This document shows, in pieces, positions 34,195-41,359 of a stretch of 41,359 nucleotides of DNA. Every line of letters starts with the position of its first letter. Positions within the stretch are counted from its first letter, which is position 1. The DNA comes from Desulfobacteraceae bacterium (GTDB lineage Bacteria > Desulfobacterota > Desulfobacteria > Desulfobacterales > Desulfosalsimonadaceae), in NCBI GenBank assembly GCA_011389515.1, contig JAABUA010000025.1:1-41359 (forward strand), read 5' to 3'. Made by a program: the position numbers and the translations under genes. A model generated the notes under the pieces. The model searched no databases and had not been told where the DNA came from. It worked only from the letters and a program-made list of their open reading frames with translations.

Positions 34195-34950
34195 TTATGA
34201 GAAGGACGCCTTTACAAATTCCCGGTTCATCCGGGCGATTTCCCGTATGGATATGGATTTGGGACATTGCACTTCACACTCGGTTTCATTGGAGCAATTG
34301 CCGAAGCCCAAACGGTCCATGGTCCGCACCATGTTATGCACCCTTGTTTTGGCCTCTGGTCGCCCTTGCGGTAAAAGCCCCAGGTGGGATACCTTTGCAC
34401 CCACAAAGAGCATGGCTGATGCGTTCGGACAGGCGGCGACACAAGCGCCGCAGCCGATACAGGCGGCTGCATTGAACGCCTTGTCCGCAATTTCCTTCCC
34501 CACGAGGATGTTGTTTGCATCCTGGGCACCACCGGTTTTCGAGGAAATATAGCCGCCGGATGCAATGATCTCATCAAAGGCGCTCCTGTCGACCACCAGG
34601 TCCTTGACGATCGGGAAGGCCCTTGCCCGCCAGGGTTCTATTACAATGGTATCCCCGCTTTTGAAGTGCCGCATGTGAAGCTGGCAAAGGGTTGTTTCCT
34701 TCAATGGACCGTGGGCTTCCCCGTCGACAACGGCCCCGCACATGCCGCAAATCCCTTCCCTGCAGTCATGGTCAAATGCGATGGGCTCTTTTCCCGACAA
34801 AACAAGATCCTCGTTGACAACATCGAGCATCTCCAGAAAAGACATGTCCGTGGAGATATCCTTCGCGGTATAGTTTTCAAACCCCCCCTTGGGCCGGGAA
34901 CGGTTCTGCCGCCAGACTTTGAGTGTGAGGTTGATGGTTTTGGTGGTCAT
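34195..34950 (-). CDS. sdhB: Succinate dehydrogenase/fumarate reductase iron-sulfur subunit
   Basis: A 251-residue electron-transfer subunit. The plant-type [2Fe-2S] site is in [15 protein letters not shown] with a later Cys in TTLCQ; the [4Fe-4S] site is [15 protein letters not shown]; and the third cluster uses [15 protein letters not shown]. It carries electrons between the flavoprotein and the cytochrome b subunit at the inner membrane. The extended N-terminus with the [23 protein letters not shown] segment is typical of the Bacillus/Wolinella-like (B/E) group. Start overlaps the flavoprotein stop by 4 nt. Sequence alone cannot tell whether the physiological direction is succinate oxidation or fumarate reduction. 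Confidence 0.92.
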   Translation of the reverse strand: MTTKTINLTLKVWRQNRSRPKGGFENYTAKDISTDMSFLEMLDVVNEDLVLSGKEPIAFDHDCREGICGMCGAVVDGEAHGPLKETTLCQLHMRHFKSGDTIVIEPWRARAFPIVKDLVVDRSAFDEIIASGGYISSKTGGAQDANNILVGKEIADKAFNAAACIGCGACVAACPNASAMLFVGAKVSHLGLLPQGRPEAKTRVHNMVRTMDRLGFGNCSNETECEVQCPKSISIREIARMNREFVKASFS

Positions 34951-36869
34951 TTATAGCTCCTCTGCGTCAATTCAACATTTTCAAACGTCAACGGTTCCTT
35001 GTGCAGCGTCGGCTCCTTTCCTTCACCGGCGTATTCCCATGCGGCAACCATGGCAAAATTCTCATCATCCCGCAACGGTTCATTGTCTTCCGTCAGAAAT
35101 GCGGTGTTTAAATGACAGCCGCAGGATTCCTTGCGGTGCAATGCGTCTGTGACCATCAACTCTCCAAGCTCCATGAAGTCGGCTACACGGCCGGCATTTT
35201 CAAGGTTCTGGTTGAAATCGTCACCGCTGCCGGGCACGTTGACATCATTGTAGAACTCTTCTTTTAAATCACGAATCAGCGTAAGTGCTTTTTTCAGCTC
35301 ATCTTCGTCCCGTGCGATGCCGCAGTAATCCCACAATATCTTTCCCAGCCGCCGGTGCAGATGGCTCACCGTTTGCTTTCCGCCTATGGAGAGCAGCTTG
35401 TTAACCTGTTCGGTTACGGCGTTTTTGGACGCCTCAAACGCCTTATGCGAGGTGTCGACATTCTCAATTGTATTGGATGCGAGATATCCCCCCATCGTAT
35501 ACGGGAGGACAAAATATCCATCGGCAAGCCCCTGCATGAGGGCGGAAGCGCCCAACCGGTTTGCTCCGTGATCCGAAAAGTTGGCCTCGCCGATGGCGAA
35601 AAGCCCATCGATGTTTGTCATGAGGTTATAGTCCACCCACAATCCGCCCATGGTGTAGTGGACGGCGGGATAGATCATCATCGGGGTTTCATAGGGGTTC
35701 TCGCCGGTAATTTTTTCGTACATTTCAAAAAGGTTGCCGTATTTGGCCTCGATCACATCCTTGCCGTCCCGCTTGATGGCTTCCGCAAAATCCAGGTAAA
35801 CCGCAAGCCCGGTTTCACCAACGCCTTTTCCCTGGTCGCATTGCTCTTTCGCGTTTCTGGATGCCACATCACGGGGAACCAGGTTGCCAAAGCTGGGATA
35901 TTTGCGCTCAAGGTAGTAGTCCCTTTCGGCCTCCGGAATATCTCCAGGCCTGCGCTTGTCCCCCGGCGTTTTGGGAACCCATACCCTTCCGTCATTTCTC
36001 AGGCTCTCACTCATCAGCGTCAGCTTGGACTGGTGTATGCCATGGACCGGGATACAGGTGGGATGGATCTGCGTAAAGCAGGGATTGGCAAACAACGCGC
36101 CTTTCCGGTACGCCCGGAACGCTGCGGTGACATTGGACGACATGGCATTGGTGGACAGAAAATAAGCGTTTCCATAACCGCCGGTCGCCAGCACAACGGC
36201 ATGGCCCGAATAGGATTCAATCTCACCGGTAATCAGGTTGCGGGCAACGATACCCCGTGCTTTCCCGTTGACAAGAATCAGGTCCAGCATTTCCCGACGG
36301 GGGTACATTTTTACCCTGCCGGTAGACACCTGGCGCATGAGTGCGCTGTATGCCCCAATCAGCAACTGTTGTCCGGTCTGTCCGCGGGCATAGAATGTCC
36401 GGGCAACCTGGGCGCCGCCGAATGAACGGTTGTCTAAAAGCCCCCCGTAATCGCGGGCAAAGGGGACGCCCTGGGCAACGCACTGATCGATGATGTTTTC
36501 GCTTAATTGCGCCAACCGGTAAACATTGGCTTCTCTTGCACGAAAATCTCCCCCCTTGATTGTATCGTAGAACAGCCGCCAGGTGGAATCGCCGTCATTG
36601 GAATAATTCTTGGCGGCATTGATTCCTCCTTGCGCCGCAATGCTGTGGGCTCTCCGGGGGCTGTCCTGGACACAAAGGTTCTTGACATTGTATCCGAGTT
36701 CTCCAAGGCTGGCCGCGGCGGATGCGCCGGCAAGCCCGGTACCGACAACGATGATATCGTATTTTTTCCGGTTGGCAGGGTTGACCAGCTTTAACGCAAA
36801 CCTATGACGGTCCCATTTTTCGGCCAGCGGTCCTGCCGGTACTTTTGAATCAGGCAGCATAGATTTCAA
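34947..36869 (-). CDS. sdhA: Succinate dehydrogenase/fumarate reductase flavoprotein subunit
   Basis: A 640-residue catalytic subunit. The FAD-binding [10 protein letters not shown] motif is at about residues 43-52, and His75 in [10 protein letters not shown] is the covalent flavin-attachment site. The substrate-closing domain includes [11 protein letters not shown], the capping region, and the C-terminal FAD contact [18 protein letters not shown]. It interconverts succinate and fumarate. The size and the QIHPTCIP motif fit the cytochrome-b type (B. subtilis/W. succinogenes) enzymes. It lies 91 bp behind the cytochrome b gene and overlaps the iron-sulfur gene by 4 nt. Confidence 0.94.
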   Translation of the reverse strand: MKSMLPDSKVPAGPLAEKWDRHRFALKLVNPANRKKYDIIVVGTGLAGASAAASLGELGYNVKNLCVQDSPRRAHSIAAQGGINAAKNYSNDGDSTWRLFYDTIKGGDFRAREANVYRLAQLSENIIDQCVAQGVPFARDYGGLLDNRSFGGAQVARTFYARGQTGQQLLIGAYSALMRQVSTGRVKMYPRREMLDLILVNGKARGIVARNLITGEIESYSGHAVVLATGGYGNAYFLSTNAMSSNVTAAFRAYRKGALFANPCFTQIHPTCIPVHGIHQSKLTLMSESLRNDGRVWVPKTPGDKRRPGDIPEAERDYYLERKYPSFGNLVPRDVASRNAKEQCDQGKGVGETGLAVYLDFAEAIKRDGKDVIEAKYGNLFEMYEKITGENPYETPMMIYPAVHYTMGGLWVDYNLMTNIDGLFAIGEANFSDHGANRLGASALMQGLADGYFVLPYTMGGYLASNTIENVDTSHKAFEASKNAVTEQVNKLLSIGGKQTVSHLHRRLGKILWDYCGIARDEDELKKALTLIRDLKEEFYNDVNVPGSGDDFNQNLENAGRVADFMELGELMVTDALHRKESCGCHLNTAFLTEDNEPLRDDENFAMVAAWEYAGEGKEPTLHKEPLTFENVELTQRSYK

Positions 36870-36960
36870 CCTCTCTTGTTGCTTATCCGTTCAATTTTAT
36901 TAAAGGTTACGCTTTGCAGGTGCGGCGGGCAGCCTCCCTGCGGATGGCCATCCATAACGG

Positions 36961-37602
36961 TCAGGTGATTATGCCGATATAGATGGGAATCAGGCCGAAT
37001 CCAACACCCACAATGACTGCCAGCGCAATACTGATCATCCGCAGCGCGGGCATGTATTTTTCGTGGTTGAGCCCCAGCGACTGAAACAGGCTCCAGAAAC
37101 CGTGCCGGACGTGAATGGCAACGGCCGCGACGGAGACGACATACACGATGATATAAATCCATGAAGAAAAAGTGGCGGTGATGACATCGTACATGGTGCG
37201 GTCTGTGGTGTCGACAAAGGAGAAATTGCTCAAGTGAAGAATCACGAACAACAAAATCACAAAACCGGTATACGGCATTGTAGCGGAACCGATATTACGC
37301 CCCCCGCCGCTTTTCTTCACGGTATAGGAGACGTTTCGCGCAGACCGGTTCCCCAGAAAAAGCAGCAATCCCGTGGTCACGTGAATGACCGCCAGGGAAA
37401 GAAGCCCGATTTCGGCCACCAGGATCAGCGCTTCATACCCGTGGAGCTTTTCCACGTAGGCGTTAAATGCTTCATGTCCTACAAAAAGGGTCATGTTGCC
37501 CATCATGTGGACAATGATAAACCCAATGAAGCCCAGACCGGTTACGGCCATCAGGAACTTCTTGCCGAGAGAGGTCCTGAACGTATCAACAAACCAGTTC
37601 AT
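36961..37602 (-). CDS. sdhC: Succinate dehydrogenase/fumarate reductase cytochrome b subunit
   Basis: A 213-residue integral membrane subunit with five predicted helices, characteristic of the single-subunit di-heme type B anchor. Candidate heme-ligand histidines lie in GFIIVHMMGNMTLF, LAVIHVTTGLLLF, LFVILHLSNFSF and AVAIHVRHGFWSLFQS. It binds quinone/menaquinone and anchors the two soluble subunits to the inner membrane. Such di-heme anchors can couple electron transfer to transmembrane proton movement; menaquinone-using anaerobes employ them for succinate oxidation. First gene of the sdhCAB set; sucD lies 57 bp upstream. Confidence 0.92.
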   Translation of the reverse strand: MNWFVDTFRTSLGKKFLMAVTGLGFIGFIIVHMMGNMTLFVGHEAFNAYVEKLHGYEALILVAEIGLLSLAVIHVTTGLLLFLGNRSARNVSYTVKKSGGGRNIGSATMPYTGFVILLFVILHLSNFSFVDTTDRTMYDVITATFSSWIYIIVYVVSVAAVAIHVRHGFWSLFQSLGLNHEKYMPALRMISIALAVIVGVGFGLIPIYIGIIT

Positions 37603-37659
37603 ATTTCTTTCTCCGGAGGCGATTGTATCGAGATTAATATAGTGACTGATAATGAAAAA

Positions 37660-38529
37660 CTAAAATACTTTGGCACACAGTTCCCCAATGACGCCAAGTT
37701 CTTCGCACACATGGACGCCGCTTTCCTTGAGGGCCTTGATTTTGCCCTGGGCGGTACCGGAGTTGCCGCTGATAATGGCGCCTGCGTGCCCCATTCTCCT
37801 TCCCGGCGGGGCGGTCATGCCGGCGATGAACCCGACGACCGGCTTGGTAACGTTTTCCTTTATATAACGTGCCGCTTCCTCTTCCGCGCTTCCCCCGATT
37901 TCGCCCACCATGACAATCCCCCGGGTATCATCGTCGGCCTGGAAGGCCGAAAGGCAGTCGATGAAATCCGTACCGTTTACCGGGTCTCCACCAATGCCGA
38001 TGCAGGTTGTCTGTCCGATATTCTGCATTGTCAACTGGTAAACCACTTCGTAGGTCAGGGTTCCGGATCGTGATACGACACCGATGGGTCCGCCGGCTTT
38101 GTGTATCACGCCGGGCATGATGCCCACCTTGGCTTCTCCCGGCGTTATGATACCGGGACAGTTGGGGCCGATGAGCCGGGATTTTTTTGCAGCCAGGTAG
38201 TGCTTCACCTTCATCATGTCCATTACGGGAATTCCCTCGGTAATGGCAACGATCAGCGGAATTTCGGCATCCGCCGCTTCCATGATGGCATCTGCGGCAA
38301 ACGGCGGCGGCACGAAAATAAGGCTGCAATTGGCGCCGGTTTCGGAGACAGCATCCCTGACGGTATTGAAAACAGGCACGGCATCCATGTTCTGCCCCCC
38401 CTTGCCGGGAGTCACGCCGGCAACAACGACGGTTCCGTACTCGATGCACTGCCGGGCATGAAATTGTCCTTCCTTTCCGGTGATTCCCTGCACCACAACC
38501 CGGGTATCTTTATTGACGAATATACTCAT
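37660..38529 (-). CDS. sucD: Succinyl-CoA synthetase, alpha subunit
   Basis: A 289-residue ADP-forming succinate-CoA ligase alpha subunit. The N-terminal CoA-binding Rossmann domain begins [38 protein letters not shown] follows, and the phosphorylated histidine is His248 in [12 protein letters not shown]. It pairs with the beta subunit gene 147 bp upstream. The enzyme interconverts succinyl-CoA and succinate with phosphorylation of ADP. The separation of sucC and sucD by a small GC-rich dyad at 38634-38658 is slightly unusual, as these genes often overlap. Confidence 0.95.
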   Translation of the reverse strand: MSIFVNKDTRVVVQGITGKEGQFHARQCIEYGTVVVAGVTPGKGGQNMDAVPVFNTVRDAVSETGANCSLIFVPPPFAADAIMEAADAEIPLIVAITEGIPVMDMMKVKHYLAAKKSRLIGPNCPGIITPGEAKVGIMPGVIHKAGGPIGVVSRSGTLTYEVVYQLTMQNIGQTTCIGIGGDPVNGTDFIDCLSAFQADDDTRGIVMVGEIGGSAEEEAARYIKENVTKPVVGFIAGMTAPPGRRMGHAGAIISGNSGTAQGKIKALKESGVHVCEELGVIGELCAKVF

Positions 38530-38633
38530 GGAAATCCTCTATATCTTCTTATACGATTGTAATTTTTTATTCTTGAGAGGTTTGACCCTTGGGGTCGCCC
38601 AGTTTTCAAAAGCCGGGGAATGGCATTTCGGAC

Positions 38634-38658
38634 ACCCGCAAGGAATGCCCCTGCGGGT
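38634..38658. repeat. Small GC-rich dyad between sucC and sucD
   Basis: ACCCGCA (38634-38640) and TGCGGGT (38652-38658) flank an 11-nt loop, AGGAATGCCCC. The arm word is shared with the large hairpin at 8622-8659 and the dispersed repeat at 32100. It starts 19 bp beyond the sucC stop and might attenuate transcription into sucD. Confidence 0.45.
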
Positions 38659-38676
38659 CAGGCTTTCCCGTAGCGT

Positions 38677-39837
38677 TTACGCAACCAGTTTTGCGACCTG
38701 CTCGCCGGCATCCTTGAGGTCAACCGCCGTAGACAGGTTCAGCCCGGACTCCGCAAGAATCCGTCTTCCCTCTTCAACGTTGGTCCCCTCCATGCGCACA
38801 ACGATCGGCACGTTGATCTGTATGTTTCTGGCCGCCGCGACAACGCCCTGGGCCAGTATGTCGCAGCGAAGAATACCGCCGAAAATGTTTATCAATAGCG
38901 CCTTGACCTTTTTGTCGGACAATATGATGCGAAAACCGTTTTCAATCATTTCCGCTGTGGCGCCGCCCCCGACATCAAGAAAATTTGCCGGTTCCGCACC
39001 GGCCAGCTTGATCGTATCCATCACCGCCATTGCAAGACCGGCACCATTGACCATGTTTCCAACGGTACCGTCCATGTTGATATAATTGAGATTGTATTTC
39101 GAGGCTTCCACATCCAGGGGATCTTCTTCATCAAAATCCCGGTAATCCATAATATCCTTGTGCCGGAAAAGCGCATTGCTGTCAAAGCTGACCTTGGCAT
39201 CCAGGGCAAGGATTTCGTCGTCTTTGGTCAATACCAGGGGATTGATTTCCACCATCGAACAATCGTAATCCACAAACAGGTTATAGAGCGCCGGAAGAAT
39301 CTTCAGAAAGGATTTGATTGCCGCCGGAGGGAGCTCCAATCCGTACGCGACCGCCCGGCAGTGGTATCCGGAAATGCCCGCAAGGGGGTTCACCCGGACT
39401 TTTATGATTTTCTCCGGCGATTTTTCCGCAACCTCTTCAATGTCCATGCCTCCCGCAACGCTGGCCATGATCAGTACGGAGGCGGTTTCCCGGTCGACCG
39501 TGAGGCTGAGATAAAGCTCCGATGCAATGTCAAGCCCGGCCTCAATCAAAACCCGCTTCACACGCCGCCCTTCCGGGCCGGTCTGCGGCGTCACAAGGGT
39601 CATGCCAAGAATTGCCTCGGCATGGGATACCACTTCCTCCATGGACCGGGCCAGTTTTACTCCGCCGCCTTTTCCACGGCCCCCCGCATGTATCTGGGCC
39701 TTGACCGCCATTGGAAAGGTGCCGATCTTTTCAGCCGCCTGTCTGGCGTCTTCCACGGTTTCGGCAACCGCCCCTTTGGGAATGGGAATACCGTGGGAAG
39801 CAAACAGTTCTTTTGACTGGTATTCATGTATTTTCAT
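38677..39837 (-). CDS. sucC: Succinyl-CoA synthetase, beta subunit
   Basis: A 386-residue ATP-grasp subunit. It opens MKIHEYQSKELFASHGIPIPKGAV, typical of SucC. The ATP-grasp lysine region is AVKAQIHAGGRGKGGGVKLA, the metal site segment is VEINPLVLTKDDEILALDAKVSFDSNA, and the C-terminal ligase domain has NFLDVGGGATAEMI and NIFGGILRCDILAQGVVAAA. With SucD it makes the alpha2beta2 or alpha-beta enzyme of the TCA cycle or the methylmalonyl-CoA route of propionate metabolism. It follows the carboxyltransferase gene by 68 bp in the same direction. Confidence 0.95.
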   Translation of the reverse strand: MKIHEYQSKELFASHGIPIPKGAVAETVEDARQAAEKIGTFPMAVKAQIHAGGRGKGGGVKLARSMEEVVSHAEAILGMTLVTPQTGPEGRRVKRVLIEAGLDIASELYLSLTVDRETASVLIMASVAGGMDIEEVAEKSPEKIIKVRVNPLAGISGYHCRAVAYGLELPPAAIKSFLKILPALYNLFVDYDCSMVEINPLVLTKDDEILALDAKVSFDSNALFRHKDIMDYRDFDEEDPLDVEASKYNLNYINMDGTVGNMVNGAGLAMAVMDTIKLAGAEPANFLDVGGGATAEMIENGFRIILSDKKVKALLINIFGGILRCDILAQGVVAAARNIQINVPIVVRMEGTNVEEGRRILAESGLNLSTAVDLKDAGEQVAKLVA

Positions 39838-39905
39838 AGAAAAAAACCCTTACTTTCTTATTTTTTCACGTTGCACATCGTCTCCGCGAAACAGGACCGT
39901 TGCAC

Positions 39906-41359
39906 TTATTCAATAATGCAGATCACGTCATTTTTGGCAACAGCATCGCCTTCTTTATAGTTGATGATTTTCAAAATACCCGATGCAAGCGCGGTAAGGG
40001 AGTTTTCCATTTTCATGGCCTCAAGGATCACCACGGTATCGCCTTCCTTAACCGCGTCACCGACTTTTTTCTCGAAACGGATAATTGTACCCGGCATAGG
40101 CGCCTTGATGGGCGTTCCATCCGCAGGCGACGCAGCAGGCGCACTTTCCTGGGCTTTGGACTTTTCATCAACCGCTTTTGCTTCCGGCGCCGCTTTGGGA
40201 GCGGGTGCCGGCCTTGCGCTTTGGGCTTCAGGCTGCCTTACAGGCGCCCCGGACTGCGGAGCCTGCTGCTGTGCGGGCTGATGCGCCGGTGCATATGCGG
40301 CGGCCTGCAACACGGGCGGATTCTTGTCCTCAACGGTCACCTCAAAAGGTTCGTCATCTACGACAACCGTAAACTTTCTCAGGCCTTCCTCGTCTTCCGG
40401 CTTTTTCTTTGCCACAACCTCTCCGGCACGCGCCTTTCGAACCAGCGCTTCTTCCTCTTTTGCCTGCTTCAGGGTCTTGGGCTTGAGCGATGCGGGCGGC
40501 TCTTCCAGCCCGTACTTGTAGCGCAGAAATTTCCTGCCGGTGGTGGGGTAAAGGGCATAGATAAGCACGTCGTCAAGATCTGCCGCAAGGTCTTTTACTT
40601 CTTCCTTTGCCTTTTCGAGTTCCGGCTCTAAAATTTCAGCCGGTCGGCATGTGATGGGCTCTTCTCCCCTTGGATACCCTTTGAGCACTTTTTTCTGCAC
40701 ATCGGGGTTGATGGGGGCTGCTGTTTTTCCGTACAGACCGTAGCAGAGATCTTTTACCTGCTGGGTGGTCATTTTGTATTTTTCGTTTTCATCATCAAAA
40801 AGCACGTTGTTGACCGTCTGGATGCCGACAATCTGGCTGGTGGGCGTCACCAGAGGAACCTGCCCCAAATCTTTTCTGACTTTGGGGAGCAGTTCGTAGA
40901 CTTCGTTGATTCGATCAAGGGCATCCATTTCACGAAGCTGGTTTACCAGGTTGGACAGCATGCCGCCCGGCGTCTGGTGCAGAAGCACGTTGGTATCGAT
41001 AATGGACACCTTTGAATCATCCAGCAGGTGCTTGTACTTGGGCAGAATATCATTTTCAAGTTTCTGGTTGATTTCATCCAATGCCTTCACGGAAAAGCCG
41101 GTATCCCGGTTTGTACCGTAAAGGGTAACAACCAGGGGTTCAATGGCGGCATGGGAAGTCCTGTACGCATACGGTGACATACAGGTATCAATGATATCCA
41201 CGCCCGCCTCGATGGCTTTCAGGTGGCTCATGGGAGACATGCCGGATGTGAAGTGACTGTGCAGATGAATGGGCGGCTTCACCGTTTCCTTCAGCGCCTT
41301 GACAAGCTCGAAAGCGTCGTAGGGAGCAAGCAGGCCGGCCATATCCTTGATGCAGATGG
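39906..41359 (-). CDS. Biotin-dependent carboxyltransferase (pyruvate carboxylase subunit B / OadA-like), 5' part missing
   Basis: At least 484 residues; the start lies beyond the right edge (the frame is open with KDMAGLLAPYDA at the border). Visible domains are the end of the carboxyltransferase TIM barrel (HLHSHFTSGMSP, with the metal-binding His pair, and TCMSPYAYRTSHAA), the PYC/OADA conserved domain (VPLVTPTSQIVGIQTVNN ... GKTAAPINPDVQKKVLKG), a Pro/Ala/Gln-rich linker and a C-terminal biotinyl domain with EAMKMEN, whose Lys is 35 residues from the end. It acts on pyruvate/oxaloacetate or as a transcarboxylase partner. Candidate names are oxaloacetate decarboxylase alpha, pyruvate carboxylase subunit B and methylmalonyl-CoA:pyruvate transcarboxylase. 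No sodium-pump beta subunit is next to it here, which mildly favours pyruvate carboxylase B or the transcarboxylase role. Confidence 0.9.
   Translation of the reverse strand, partial: ICIKDMAGLLAPYDAFELVKALKETVKPPIHLHSHFTSGMSPMSHLKAIEAGVDIIDTCMSPYAYRTSHAAIEPLVVTLYGTNRDTGFSVKALDEINQKLENDILPKYKHLLDDSKVSIIDTNVLLHQTPGGMLSNLVNQLREMDALDRINEVYELLPKVRKDLGQVPLVTPTSQIVGIQTVNNVLFDDENEKYKMTTQQVKDLCYGLYGKTAAPINPDVQKKVLKGYPRGEEPITCRPAEILEPELEKAKEEVKDLAADLDDVLIYALYPTTGRKFLRYKYGLEEPPASLKPKTLKQAKEEEALVRKARAGEVVAKKKPEDEEGLRKFTVVVDDEPFEVTVEDKNPPVLQAAAYAPAHQPAQQQAPQSGAPVRQPEAQSARPAPAPKAAPEAKAVDEKSKAQESAPAASPADGTPIKAPMPGTIIRFEKKVGDAVKEGDTVVILEAMKMENSLTALASGILKIINYKEGDAVAKNDVICIIE

Noticed and set aside
35355-36425. 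Long open frame antisense to the flavoprotein subunit gene
   Set aside because: Shadow of sdhA; no protein family features.

Overview
The window reads as a chromosomal segment of an anaerobic delta-proteobacterial type organism, most likely a complete-oxidising sulfate reducer of the Desulfobacterales kind. This is inferred from the TCA/methylmalonyl-CoA gene block (biotin carboxyltransferase, succinyl-CoA synthetase, cytochrome-b type succinate dehydrogenase/fumarate reductase), the RND pump and the style of the intergenic repeats. No 16S or other phylogenetic marker is present, so the taxonomic call is an inference.

Positions 1 to about 6.85 kb are a decayed mobile-element zone. It holds the 3' end of a RidA-family gene, a relic of an IS3-family transposase, a fragment of an aspartate/glutamate racemase cut by that relic, a probable multiply frameshifted gene on the minus strand, a cluster of twelve GGGACAG motifs beside a very AT-rich tract, a serine resolvase, a truncated and frameshifted IS630-type transposase, a strongly phased array of 23-bp palindromes, and a tyrosine recombinase. 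The recombinase is followed by the 3' end of a tRNA gene (Leu-like), which marks an attachment site. I read this as the residue of an integrated plasmid-like or integrative element at a tRNA-Leu locus.

From 6.85 to 14.6 kb come a thiol peroxidase that lacks the usual resolving cysteine, a secreted acidic protein of unknown function, and a tightly overlapped tripartite RND efflux operon (periplasmic adaptor, permease, TolC-type outer membrane protein). From 14.6 to 17.0 kb are a secreted zinc metalloprotease and, upstream of it, a short secreted paralogue of its N-terminal region.

From 17.2 to 28.3 kb are mostly housekeeping genes: two metallophosphoesterases, a LysM protein, a plus-strand run (small unknown protein, M29 aminopeptidase, mannose-6-phosphate isomerase, QueE, QueC, a glycosyltransferase-like protein, a HAD hydrolase), an FmdB zinc ribbon, an AMMECR1 protein and a radical SAM protein. 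From 28.3 to 31.9 kb a GT4 glycosyltransferase overlaps a six-hairpin glycosidase-like protein. A five-S1-domain RNA-binding protein follows at 32.35-33.84 kb.

The right end (33.9 kb to the edge) is a minus-strand central-carbon block. In transcription order it is biotin-dependent carboxyltransferase (oadA-like, running off the window), sucC, sucD, cytochrome b subunit, flavoprotein subunit, iron-sulfur subunit and a small membrane protein, ending at a strong bidirectional terminator. These enzymes interconvert pyruvate/oxaloacetate, succinyl-CoA, succinate and fumarate.

The most unusual items are the 31-bp-phased palindrome array at 5031-5208, the iteron-like GGGACAG cluster at 1964-2333, the peroxidase without its resolving cysteine, the stand-alone copy of the metalloprotease N-terminal region, and a dispersed repeat of about 120 bp present in two copies near 16.4 and 32.1 kb.
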